From NCBI GenBank assembly GCA_046349915.1, contig JAXMBL010000005.1:682001-746000 (forward strand): DNA of 64,000 nt, given 5' to 3'. Position 1 is the stretch's first letter. Each line of letters starts with the position of its first letter. This stretch comes from CAIXSC01 sp046349915. Lineage in GTDB: Bacteria > Planctomycetota > Planctomycetia > Pirellulales > Pirellulaceae. The notes beneath the pieces were generated by a model. It did no database searches and was not told the origin of the DNA. It was given only the letters and a program-made list of their open reading frames with translations. The translations under genes were made by a program, and so were the position numbers. Positions 26,716 through 35,286 of this stretch are shown here, one piece after another.

Positions 26716-27915
26716 ATGATGACAGTTCGTCGCTGCAATTATATGCGATTCCTAATACTACTGGATGTATGCAACATCTTGCTCACATCGTTCGCGCCGA
26801 ATGACGCCGTAGCGGGGACGCGCCGAGCATTTCTCGTGGCGGTCGGGGAGTATGCGAGCCCCGACATGCCGCCGTTGAAGCATACTAACAAGCATGTGCA
26901 AGATCTCAGCAATCTCTTAATCAAGCAAAAGACGTATTCGCGAGAGCATGTTTGGGTCATAAATGACGACTCTGGCGATAGCTTCTCAACGCGAAAAGGC
27001 ATCGTCGCCCACTTCCAGAACTTCTTGCGAACTGTCAGCGAAGACGATGACGTGTTCGTCCTGCTAAGCGGACATGGCATGCGCTTCTTGGACGATTCAA
27101 CTGACCCAAGAACGAGACGCGACGACTATTTCTTTTGTCCAAGGATTTCGAATAGTCGTGACCCAGACACCATGATTTCCATTGAAAAAGAAATCGAAGA
27201 ACCGCTCTCAACGCATGGTAAACGTCGCATTCTCTTGGTGGATGCTTGTCGCGCAATTCCTGCTCAGCTTCCCCAAGCGGCCCCTCCGAGTAAGACTCGT
27301 CCGATAAGGGCTTCCGGCGCGGAAACCATGGTGTTGATGAGTTGCGGCCCTCAGCAATTCTCCTATTACGACGACAAAGGCAGCTTCTTTCTTCAAAGCG
27401 TGCTGCGGGGACTCGAAGGTCTCGCCGATCGCCCCAATCCACGCGTCGACCGCGAGGTGACTGCCGCGGAGTTCAGTACCTTTGTGGTGGCTGAAACCCA
27501 ACGTCTGTCGAAAGGTCGTCAACATCCTGAACCGCGGTCCAAGTTGAATTCTCCGGAGACGTGGGTGATCAGCCAAAAGGCGGAGAAGCGACTCTATACG
27601 CAAGCCGATATGACGCCCGATTTCTTCCAAGACAACAAGGAACTTCAGTTCGCCGAGTTTCGTGGAGTGAATCTTACTGGCTACGGCAAGATCTCGGGCG
27701 TTAATTTTCAAAAGGCGAGGTTTGTGGACGGCTGCAATTTGAGGTCTGTCACCTTCTACAATTGTCGCTTCGATCAAACCGAGTTCCGGGATAGCGACCT
27801 CAGCTACGCTGACTTCTCCGAGTCCTCTCAGACACACGAGATCATTCTTGAAAGAGGTGTAAGGAAGTTTGGCGTTCGCTGGCCCAGTGGAGGGAAACCA
27901 GATGGCGCACGATGA
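26716..27915 (+). CDS. Exported caspase-like protein with C-terminal pentapeptide-like repeats
   Basis: 399 residues; ATGATG start with GAGGTGA immediately before it, five bases after the preceding caspase stop. The signal segment is residues 10-33. The caspase domain starts TRRAFLVAVGEYASPDMPP, with His120 in LLSGHGMRF and Cys178 in LLVDACRAIP. Residues about 310-370 form irregular pentapeptide-type repeats: LQFAEFRGVNLTGYG, ISGVNFQKARF, LRSVTFYNCRF, QTEFRDSDLSYADF. Pentapeptide repeats form a right-handed beta-helix used in protein or DNA-mimic contacts. Their attachment to a caspase suggests a substrate- or partner-binding arm. It is the second gene of a caspase pair, so the two may act as a heteromer or a cascade. 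Confidence 0.88.
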   Translation: MMTVRRCNYMRFLILLDVCNILLTSFAPNDAVAGTRRAFLVAVGEYASPDMPPLKHTNKHVQDLSNLLIKQKTYSREHVWVINDDSGDSFSTRKGIVAHFQNFLRTVSEDDDVFVLLSGHGMRFLDDSTDPRTRRDDYFFCPRISNSRDPDTMISIEKEIEEPLSTHGKRRILLVDACRAIPAQLPQAAPPSKTRPIRASGAETMVLMSCGPQQFSYYDDKGSFFLQSVLRGLEGLADRPNPRVDREVTAAEFSTFVVAETQRLSKGRQHPEPRSKLNSPETWVISQKAEKRLYTQADMTPDFFQDNKELQFAEFRGVNLTGYGKISGVNFQKARFVDGCNLRSVTFYNCRFDQTEFRDSDLSYADFSESSQTHEIILERGVRKFGVRWPSGGKPDGAR

Positions 27916-28008
27916 CCATGTGATTCGACGGTCAAGGCAGACCCGTTCATCAGGGAAGAACTTATTTAGGATTGTTATTTCAGGGGTTATTCAACGAGAG
28001 GTGGCACA

Positions 28009-31000
28009 ATGACCGTGAGACAATTGAGAGAACTCGACCGCTTGTCGCGGTTGGCCGCGCGCGCACGCTGGGTAAGCAAGTGCGCGGCGATCGTCCTGGG
28101 ATCATGGCTAGCAAGTGAGAGTTTGGCGCAAGAGGGAGACCAGCCCGCCAAGCAATCCACACCTGATCAAGTCGCTCAGGAGGAGCCAAAGTCCGCGGAC
28201 GATTCAACTGAGAAGCTAGGCGCCGAAGCTAACCAAGCGGCTGAAAAGCCCGAGCAAAAGCCCACAGAGAAACCCAAGCCAGATAGCTCGCAGGAGAACG
28301 CCGAGAAGCCCGCGAAGGAACCGAAGGAGAAAACCGCGCAAGAATCAACAGAAAAGCCATCTGAATCGCCGGCGGAGAAACCGGCTGCGAAGCCCAACGA
28401 GAAGTCAGACGACTCAAAGGCAAGCGAGGCCAAAAGCAAACCTGGCCAAGAGAAAGCAAACAATAAGGGCGACGGCGATTCAACCCCGGACGACGCCAAA
28501 AAGCCAGCCGAAGATCCTGAATCGGCATTTAAGCCCCTCTTGGAGGAACTCGATGAACTACTCGAAGCCGATAAACTTGAACAAGCCGAGCTCACTCATG
28601 CCCTGAAGCTACTATCGCAGTTGGCAATCATTGCGCCGGTCGAAACCGTGTGCGATTACCGGGACAAGGTCAAAATCAAGGGCTCGGGTGGCGCCGAGCT
28701 TGAGATGGAACTTGGAGTCATCGATCGAGTTGTGCGCTTTCGTGAGTTGCTAGCCGTGCCCGAACCGTCCGAAGAGCAGACGGCATTGGGAGTCAAGACT
28801 GTAACTGAACTACTACGATCGGCGCCAGGTACATTCGCCGTGCAAAGGTATTTGGCGGCGAATAAGCCCATCGTGGCTCTAGGTGCTTTGCTCGACAAAG
28901 TGAAGAGCGATTCGCCTGACGATAAGGCTATCGATCGTTCGCTGAAATCGTTGGATTCGATTGGTCAACTGCGCGCCTTGTCAGCGCAGAAGCTCAATGG
29001 CGACGAAGCTCAGAAGGCCGAGCTCCTCGCGTCGCGCATCGTCCTGACGGATGAAGTGGGCGTCGCCGCGGATGTCGCCGCGAAGCTACTTGCGGATTTA
29101 GCCGCCGTCGCGCCTGAAACTTCTTCGGTTCAACTTACATCGTTGGCGAACCTGTCGTCACTACGAAATCTGTCCGAGCAAGCCGAGTTGACCGCGGCGC
29201 AGCAAGCCGAAGTTCTGACGCTTTCGGACGCCTTGTTCATTGCCTCCGAGGATTCTCGCGAACTCACTCGACAGTTAACGTCCTGCTTGGAGAGTATCTT
29301 CGCCGCCAAAATATTCTCCGAGAGACGCGATAATCTGCGTATCAAGACTTACATCGGATTACTTGGCCAGAGGGTACGAAAGCCAGCGATTTCGGCCAGT
29401 AGCGTGGTGCTCACGAACGGGGAGACTCGGCAGGGCGCCGACCTTCGATACAAACTTCCGGGAGATGATAAGTGGCGAATTCTCGGAGCGGGACAGTCTC
29501 GCAGCCTGCGCCTGTTTGATCGCATTGAAGTGGAGATTTTCACGGGCGTCAGCTCGAAACTTCTGACCTACCAGACGCCAGGAACGGTGACACTCCGTGT
29601 GGTGCGACAAAGTGGCAAGCCGTTGTGGAGGGCGGAGTTCGAGGAAGCGGCGGCTTCGACCACGGACAAGCTAAAGCCCATGGGCAACGAGGGAAGCTTG
29701 TTACCGAGTTGGAGAGGAAACTCGTTTGTGTTTTGGGAACCGCTCTCCTTGACCTTCCCCGTGGCGTTTCTGCAGGATGCGGGCGCCGAGTCGAAGGAAT
29801 TCATGCCTCCACGGGCCGAGGATAAGTCTCAAGCTGCCGTACCCGCGGAAATCGAGTCGTCGCCACAGGAAAAGCGAGAGTGGGAAAGCGACGTGAGCGT
29901 TGTGTATCGTGGCCCGCAGGACAACGTGGAAAAGTACTTCGACTCGATCGGCGGCGCACTTAATTTAGCCGAGGCGTCCGTCAACTTGGCACAACGCTTG
30001 AGTGAAGCGACTTCGCCAAATGAAGTCCGAATCAAGGAACTGCTGACTCTTAACGAAATGTTCCATGCACTAGCCGATGGATTCCGCGGTCTAGTGGAAA
30101 AAGAACGAGAGAATCTGTCTTTGGGAGATCGCGACGAACGGAGGCTCCAAGAGGTCGCCAAGAACAAACCGCTATTCAAGAGATTCCGCGACGCGATCCT
30201 GAAGGGTTTGTCCCGCAAGATCCCCGAGGATTTCGTCAGCACGATGGATGCCGATCAACTACGGCGGGAGTTGCAGGACCACACGTATCGATTGAGCAAC
30301 CTGCAATCGATCCTGCAAGACACGGGACGCCGCTTGGCCTACTACGACAACAAGGAACTCTACGAGTTGGAACGTCGAGTGTCCCGCGGCCGTTTCGGGC
30401 GCTGTCACGAGTATTGCTGCTATGTACGCGTGGCTAAGCCAGATGGCTCGATGGTCGACGTTCAGTTTGCGCCCATGCCTCCCGCGGCGCCTGCCGAGGC
30501 GCCATCTCTACCAACCGCTCCCAGTCGTTCCTTCGATGACTTTCCCGCTCCGCCTCCACCCGATGACGATCTGCCAGCACCGCCGTTGGCTGACGGGACG
30601 GACCGCAAGTTGGATTCGATCGCGGTGATTCCCACCGTATCGCCTTTGGATGCCGCCATCCGTCAGATCGAATCAGGCTTCCGGGAATGGGTAGATGCGA
30701 GCGGCGAGTTTCGTCGAACAGCTCATCTGCTGAGCATCTCGGACGGGAAGGTGCGATTATTGCAACGTGATGGAACTCGCTCGGTTATTGAGTTGGAAAA
30801 GCTGAGCAGGCATGATCAGACGCTGTTGGCATACTGGGAAGTGTCCCAGCCTCGTACCTGGACGGATCAATCGGGCGCCCGAACGGTGGTCGCTCGCTTA
30901 ATTTCCATGGAGGGTGAACGCCTTCAGTTTCTCACTGATGCTGGGGTCCAGAGGTCCATTACGCTCGATCGTTTGAGTACAAACGACCAGCAACTGCTCG

Positions 31001-31056
31001 GTCGCCTTCTGACCATCGACGATACTAATCCCATTTTCCAGGTCGTTGAGCGGTAA
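28009..31056 (+). CDS. Large exported protein with charged low-complexity region and two C-terminal SHD1 domains
   Basis: 1015 residues; AGAGGTG precedes the ATG. The signal peptide ends around residue 41. Residues about 45-165 are a Lys/Glu/Pro/Ser-rich low-complexity stretch (KPTEKPKPDSSQENAEKPAK). Residues about 170-430 are helical. The centre is beta-rich (ISASSVVLTNGETRQGADL). Two SHD1 domains end the protein: FREWVDASGEFRRTAHLLSI and RTWTDQSGARTVVARLISME, each followed by the typical ...I.L..LS..DQ.LL motif. SHD1 domains are considered protein-interaction modules. It follows the caspase pair on the same strand (93-base gap) and may be the scaffold or substrate of that pair. Codon use resembles its neighbours. 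Confidence 0.8.
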   Translation: MTVRQLRELDRLSRLAARARWVSKCAAIVLGSWLASESLAQEGDQPAKQSTPDQVAQEEPKSADDSTEKLGAEANQAAEKPEQKPTEKPKPDSSQENAEKPAKEPKEKTAQESTEKPSESPAEKPAAKPNEKSDDSKASEAKSKPGQEKANNKGDGDSTPDDAKKPAEDPESAFKPLLEELDELLEADKLEQAELTHALKLLSQLAIIAPVETVCDYRDKVKIKGSGGAELEMELGVIDRVVRFRELLAVPEPSEEQTALGVKTVTELLRSAPGTFAVQRYLAANKPIVALGALLDKVKSDSPDDKAIDRSLKSLDSIGQLRALSAQKLNGDEAQKAELLASRIVLTDEVGVAADVAAKLLADLAAVAPETSSVQLTSLANLSSLRNLSEQAELTAAQQAEVLTLSDALFIASEDSRELTRQLTSCLESIFAAKIFSERRDNLRIKTYIGLLGQRVRKPAISASSVVLTNGETRQGADLRYKLPGDDKWRILGAGQSRSLRLFDRIEVEIFTGVSSKLLTYQTPGTVTLRVVRQSGKPLWRAEFEEAAASTTDKLKPMGNEGSLLPSWRGNSFVFWEPLSLTFPVAFLQDAGAESKEFMPPRAEDKSQAAVPAEIESSPQEKREWESDVSVVYRGPQDNVEKYFDSIGGALNLAEASVNLAQRLSEATSPNEVRIKELLTLNEMFHALADGFRGLVEKERENLSLGDRDERRLQEVAKNKPLFKRFRDAILKGLSRKIPEDFVSTMDADQLRRELQDHTYRLSNLQSILQDTGRRLAYYDNKELYELERRVSRGRFGRCHEYCCYVRVAKPDGSMVDVQFAPMPPAAPAEAPSLPTAPSRSFDDFPAPPPPDDDLPAPPLADGTDRKLDSIAVIPTVSPLDAAIRQIESGFREWVDASGEFRRTAHLLSISDGKVRLLQRDGTRSVIELEKLSRHDQTLLAYWEVSQPRTWTDQSGARTVVARLISMEGERLQFLTDAGVQRSITLDRLSTNDQQLLGRLLTIDDTNPIFQVVER

Positions 31057-31084
31057 TCTACCGCGAGCAACTTGATCAATTCCG

Positions 31085-31121
31085 CCCGCTGGTGATTGGC
31101 GTCATGCGTCACACCAGCGGG
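31085..31121 (+). terminator. Possible transcription terminator hairpin
   Basis: CCCGCTGGTG (31085-31094) pairs with CACCAGCGGG (31112-31121) across a 17-base loop, 29 bases after the SHD1 gene stop. There is no T tract, so it may be a stabilising 3' hairpin rather than an intrinsic terminator. Confidence 0.4.
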
Positions 31122-31265
31122 ACACGGTATCGCTTACGGTCCTTACTTTCTTCTTTCCCCGCGCAATCTTCGTAAGGGCCGGTCCTCTTACTGGCAGCCA
31201 GGGGTTGTGGAATGTCCGCAACTCGCCTGGAAAACGCCTTACTTACAGCAAAAGGGGATCGAACC

Positions 31266-32036
31266 ATGAAGATGACTTGGGCACATGTGGCGGCTGGGGT
31301 GATTGCATTCGCGGCCTTGGTGGGGCTCTATCGAGCTTCCCCAGCCATGCGGGCGACTGTCGAGACGCAGAGCCGCGAGTGGCTCGGCTGGACCGAGGAA
31401 GCTCGACGAGCCGATCCGGTCGGCTTTACCAACTATGTCGAACGCAAACTCAAGGCCGATATGGCGACGTTCCAGACGAGCCGCGGGGAGTTGGCCAAGG
31501 GACTGGATCAACTGAGCGGGAAACTCAAAGAGCAAGAAGCCTATCGCGATCAAGCTCGAAAACTGGCGGACGAGTTCCGCGGGGCCTTCCAGTCGGCCCG
31601 CCAGGGCAGCTCCTTCCCAACCACGATTCGTAACGCCGCTTACACGGAGGAACAACTAGTGGCTCAGGTCAGCCTGTTGTTGGCCGAGGTCGATGGCTTC
31701 GACGGCACCGTCCGCCGACTCAACCAGATCCGACAGCAAGCGGCCACTCGCATGCAGGAAATCGTGGTGCGTCAAAACGCCACCGAAGCTCAACTCGCCG
31801 CCATCAGCGCCCAGCGAGGGCTGCTGCGAGCGAACCAGTTGACGACGGAAGGAGAAGCATTGATCGCCCAGGTCGATGATTTGCTGGAGGTCAACCACAC
31901 CACGCTCCGGAACAATCCCGTGCGACCGCTGGCAGAGCTCCTGAGCGACTCGACGCCCGCCGCCCCCGGCGGCGCTAGCCTCGAAGCGGCCCGCAAGTTC
32001 CTCGACCAACCGATTGTCGCAAAAGCCGCTAACTAG
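31266..32036 (+). CDS. Membrane-anchored coiled-coil protein of unknown function
   Basis: 256 residues from the ATG at 31266 (MKMTWAHVAAGVIAFAALVG), an N-terminal membrane anchor or signal. Most of the rest is helical and likely coiled coil (GELAKGLDQLSGKLKEQEAY, AQVSLLLAEVDGFDGTVRRL, IVVRQNATEAQLAAISAQRG). The start lies in a purine-rich context (GGGATCGAACC). No family is recognised. It follows the SHD1 gene by 209 bases with a hairpin between them, so it may begin a separate transcript containing the following exported genes. Confidence 0.7.
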   Translation: MKMTWAHVAAGVIAFAALVGLYRASPAMRATVETQSREWLGWTEEARRADPVGFTNYVERKLKADMATFQTSRGELAKGLDQLSGKLKEQEAYRDQARKLADEFRGAFQSARQGSSFPTTIRNAAYTEEQLVAQVSLLLAEVDGFDGTVRRLNQIRQQAATRMQEIVVRQNATEAQLAAISAQRGLLRANQLTTEGEALIAQVDDLLEVNHTTLRNNPVRPLAELLSDSTPAAPGGASLEAARKFLDQPIVAKAAN

Positions 32037-32056
32037 GAGTAAGTCGAAGATCCATG

Positions 32057-32122
32057 GTCGTGGATCACTCCGTGATCCAACGCTTGGACACAGAAGCGTT
32101 GGATTGGTCCGAGATCCACGAC
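32057..32122. repeat. Long inverted repeat R6, second copy
   Basis: GTCGTGGATCACTCCGTGAT... pairs with ...GAGATCCACGAC. Same architecture as 24451-24515, about 66 bases, 20 bases after a stop codon. Both copies lie just downstream of a gene of the plus-strand run. Confidence 0.8.
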
Positions 32123-32335
32123 TACACGAACCCCGTCGCTGTCCCACCTAGAGTGGGTCTGCGACACTAGTTGCGACCCCTCCCACAGGGTCATACACTT
32201 CCGTCTTACTCATGGATCCCGATCATTCGCTAATCGTGATTGCGGCTGAGCGACTGTCGGAGTTGCCCAACGAAATCCCAACCGCGTGACTCGTCACGCG
32301 TTCGTCCTTTCCCAGATGTCACAAGGAATCTTTTC

Positions 32336-33226
32336 ATGCGCAAACATGTCTTGAGCATGGCGTGCTTCGGCACGCTGCTCTTCGGGGCGGCCTGCGGGCT
32401 GGCGCTGTCTTCCGCGCAGCAACCTGCCACGCCGCAGCCAACCGCCAAGCAGCCAGCCCAGCCACCCGCCGCGACTCCGCAACCGGCCGCTGCCAGGGGC
32501 GACCAGGAACTCGTGGTCGAGAAACTGCGGCCCACGTGGCGAGTGGGCGATCGGTGGGTGATCGAGACGCAAACTCAGCCGGTCCAGCGTCGCGAGGCGA
32601 TTGCGAAGGACGCCCCGGCGGCGAAGCCACTCACTTGGCGATTTACCGTGCAGGCCGAGGAGCAGGTGGCGCAACGCCCCTGCTTCCGCGTACTCATTGA
32701 ATGCGTGGACGTCAACGTCCAGGCCCCCGTCACGCGACTCTGGGTCGACCGCGAGTCGTACGCATTGCGACAGATTCAGACGCAGCAAACGATCGCTGGC
32801 GAAGTAAGAACCATGACGGAGAGCTACGAGTTTCCCACGGGCCAACCTTCGCCCGTGGTCGTCGCCACCTCGGTCGTTCTGCCCGTCGATCTCCCCGTCT
32901 TTCAACAGGCCGACACTAAGGGCTCAAAGACATTCGAATTCGAGGCGATTCAGGGGGCTGCGGGAGTCAAGGCGTTGGACGACCTGAGCTTCTCCTACTC
33001 AATCGAACAAAATGTGAACAGCGCGCAAGAAGACCAAGTCAAGGGACTCTTGCATGAAGAATTTACCAAAACGCTGACTCGCGAACCAATCGCCAATGTG
33101 CAATTGTCCGCTGGGCAGCGAAAAGTGCGTCAGTTGTGGCAAGCCAATCTGCCGTGGCCGGCTTTCTCGGACAACGGCGTCACTCGCAGTCGGCTGGTGA
33201 AGGTAGAGCCCGCGGGGAACCGCTAA
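32336..33226 (+). CDS. Exported protein of unknown function
   Basis: 296 residues from the ATG at 32336, AAGGA nine bases upstream. The N-terminus MRKHVLSMACFGTLLFGAAC is a signal peptide, possibly a lipoprotein signal because a Cys ends the hydrophobic core, although the lipobox is imperfect. A Pro/Ala/Gln linker (residues 28-52) precedes a beta-rich domain (TWRVGDRWVIETQTQPV, CFRVLIECVDVNVQAPVTRLW, VVVATSVVLPVDLPVFQQ). This looks like an outer-membrane-associated beta-sandwich, but no family is recognised. It is followed 43 bases later by the transglutaminase-like gene. Confidence 0.65.
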   Translation: MRKHVLSMACFGTLLFGAACGLALSSAQQPATPQPTAKQPAQPPAATPQPAAARGDQELVVEKLRPTWRVGDRWVIETQTQPVQRREAIAKDAPAAKPLTWRFTVQAEEQVAQRPCFRVLIECVDVNVQAPVTRLWVDRESYALRQIQTQQTIAGEVRTMTESYEFPTGQPSPVVVATSVVLPVDLPVFQQADTKGSKTFEFEAIQGAAGVKALDDLSFSYSIEQNVNSAQEDQVKGLLHEEFTKTLTREPIANVQLSAGQRKVRQLWQANLPWPAFSDNGVTRSRLVKVEPAGNR

Positions 33227-33269
33227 ACAAGTGCGCTCGGCGCGCTCATCCAAGGAGACACAGGGAATC

Positions 33270-35222
33270 ATGATATCTCGAAGCATTTCGCGGGGCTGGC
33301 AAGTCTGGCCCTTATTGACCACAAGTTTAACTCTACTGCTGGCCGCGCACGTGTCGCTTGCCGGCGAAGACTCGGGCCAAGCCGAACGGACCCCATGGTC
33401 CGGTTACTGGTGGCCGCACCGCGAGGGACGCATCCTCGGTCCTCTGTCCAAATACGACCAGCTGACTGGCAAAGCAGCGGCCGCCTGGGAACGCAAACAG
33501 CATCCCGCAGGTCCCCAGGTTCCGAGTTGGCATGGGTATTGCCACGCCTGGGCCGCGTCGGCCGTGCGCGAAGTTGAGCCGGCGCAGGCACGCGTCGCGC
33601 AGGCGGGGTCGCGTCAGGCGTCGCTGGCGGTTGGCGACCAAAAAGGCCTCTTGTCCTTGACCCATGCCCATGACGACGCCGATTCGTACGGCGATCGCTT
33701 CGGCGACGGTCGCGGGTCGGAGGACCCCACCGATCTGCCGCCCGATCAATTGTGGCAGCTCTTGAAGCTCTACATCCGCCAACAGCGAATCCCGCTGGTG
33801 TTGGACATCGAGTCGGGACCGGAAGTGTGGAATTTCCCGGCCTACGCCTACAAGATTTCCTACTCGCCGCATGGCGACAACGGGCAGCAGTTGGCTCAGC
33901 TCACCGTCTGGTTCGCGGACGACTTCGTCGCGCCCGACTATGTGGGCGTCAAAGTGCGCCGCCAGACCTACTGGTTCACGTTTCAGTTGCAAGGAAACAA
34001 GATCGTCGCGGGCTCGGGCAAATGGCACGGCCCCAGCGTGAAGGACCATCCAGACTTCGCGTGGTTCCCCACCGTGCAGCGAGCCGAAAACCCGGAACTC
34101 GACTACGCACAAGTCCGTCACTTCGTGGGTCGGCCGGTTTCGGGAAGCACGCCGCCCAACCCCTCGCCGCCGACACCACCGACGCCACCGACTCCCCCAA
34201 CGCCGCCTAATCCGCCGACGCCTCCCTCGCCGCCGAACCCTCCAACACCTCCAAGTCCCCCCGCACCGCCTGCTGATCCCGATAATCCGCCGCCTCCTAC
34301 GCCCGGAGCTACTCCGCCACGCGTACCGAACGTCGCCCAGTCAGCACGTCCGATGGTGTTAAGTCCCTGGGAGCTACTGGGGCTGGTCGCGAACAAGACG
34401 TCCGCGTTTCCCTTGGACATCTCGGTCGACCGATTTGATGGCGGCCAGTACGAGATTGGCGAATCGATTGTGGTGAGTGGTTCGAGCGGCAAGGCGGGTT
34501 ACTTGTACTTGTTGCACTTGAATGGCCAGGGCGAACTGTCGCTGCTGTATCCCCAGCCAGGACAGGACAACCGAGTGAAGGCGGGGGAGAAGTTCACGAT
34601 CCCCGGCCCCAAGGACGCTTTCGCCTTCGTGGCCGAACAGCCGGTAGGGGTCAGTCGCATCAAGGCGGTCGTCACCACTCGCCCCTTGCAACTGAGCGGG
34701 TTGATTCCAACTCAACAGCACCCCGAGCAGACGCCGCCCACGCAGGTTGAGCCGAAGCCCGAGCAAAAGAAACCCAAGCAGGAGCAAGGTAAGCCGAGTC
34801 AGGAACAGGTCAAGCCGAAGCCCAAGCAAGAGAAACCGAAGCAAGAGCAGGGCAAACCAGCTCAGGAACAGGCGAAACCGGATCAGGGCCAGCAGAAGCC
34901 GACCCCCTCGCGACTCGCCCTGCAATTGCAGAAGTTCCTCTGGCCGCCTTCGCAACTTCAACAAATCCAGCAACTACTCGCGCAATATCAACGCGACGAG
35001 CGCCTCTCCCAGGAGGAGTTCGGTCGACTTGAACCAAAGAAGTATCTAGGCGAGTTCGCGCAGGATGAGGTGGCGTTTTATGTCGGCTTTGCGACATCGC
35101 CGCCGCCCAAACAGCCTGCCGAACAGACTCAGGAAAAACCCAAGCCCAAGCAGTCGAACGACCAAACGGACGTCGAGCCGACTCGCAAGGAAAAACCTGT
35201 CGAGGCCACATCCGGCAAGTGA
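33270..35222 (+). CDS. Exported transglutaminase-elicitor-like protein fused to DUF4384
   Basis: 650 residues from the ATG at 33270; signal peptide residues 1-31. Residues about 40-290 match the transglutaminase-elicitor pattern: TPWSGYWWPHREGRI, LSKYDQLTGKAAAAWE, then SWHGYCHAWAAS with the presumed nucleophile Cys91, and EVWNFPAYAYKISYSP. A long Pro-rich linker (residues about 293-350) leads to a DUF4384 domain (DISVDRFDGGQYEIGESIVV, KAGYLYLLHLNGQGELSLLY). A second low-complexity region has Lys/Gln/Glu/Pro repeats (residues about 505-555), then a short C-terminal helical part. It is predicted to cross-link or modify proteins at the cell surface. DUF4384 is shared with the two following genes, suggesting a functional set. 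Confidence 0.82.
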   Translation: MISRSISRGWQVWPLLTTSLTLLLAAHVSLAGEDSGQAERTPWSGYWWPHREGRILGPLSKYDQLTGKAAAAWERKQHPAGPQVPSWHGYCHAWAASAVREVEPAQARVAQAGSRQASLAVGDQKGLLSLTHAHDDADSYGDRFGDGRGSEDPTDLPPDQLWQLLKLYIRQQRIPLVLDIESGPEVWNFPAYAYKISYSPHGDNGQQLAQLTVWFADDFVAPDYVGVKVRRQTYWFTFQLQGNKIVAGSGKWHGPSVKDHPDFAWFPTVQRAENPELDYAQVRHFVGRPVSGSTPPNPSPPTPPTPPTPPTPPNPPTPPSPPNPPTPPSPPAPPADPDNPPPPTPGATPPRVPNVAQSARPMVLSPWELLGLVANKTSAFPLDISVDRFDGGQYEIGESIVVSGSSGKAGYLYLLHLNGQGELSLLYPQPGQDNRVKAGEKFTIPGPKDAFAFVAEQPVGVSRIKAVVTTRPLQLSGLIPTQQHPEQTPPTQVEPKPEQKKPKQEQGKPSQEQVKPKPKQEKPKQEQGKPAQEQAKPDQGQQKPTPSRLALQLQKFLWPPSQLQQIQQLLAQYQRDERLSQEEFGRLEPKKYLGEFAQDEVAFYVGFATSPPPKQPAEQTQEKPKPKQSNDQTDVEPTRKEKPVEATSGK

Positions 35223-35286
35223 TTCAGTTTCATCGTTGCATACATTTCTTAGACAAAAGGTATTTAGCACACAAGGATTTCACGTC

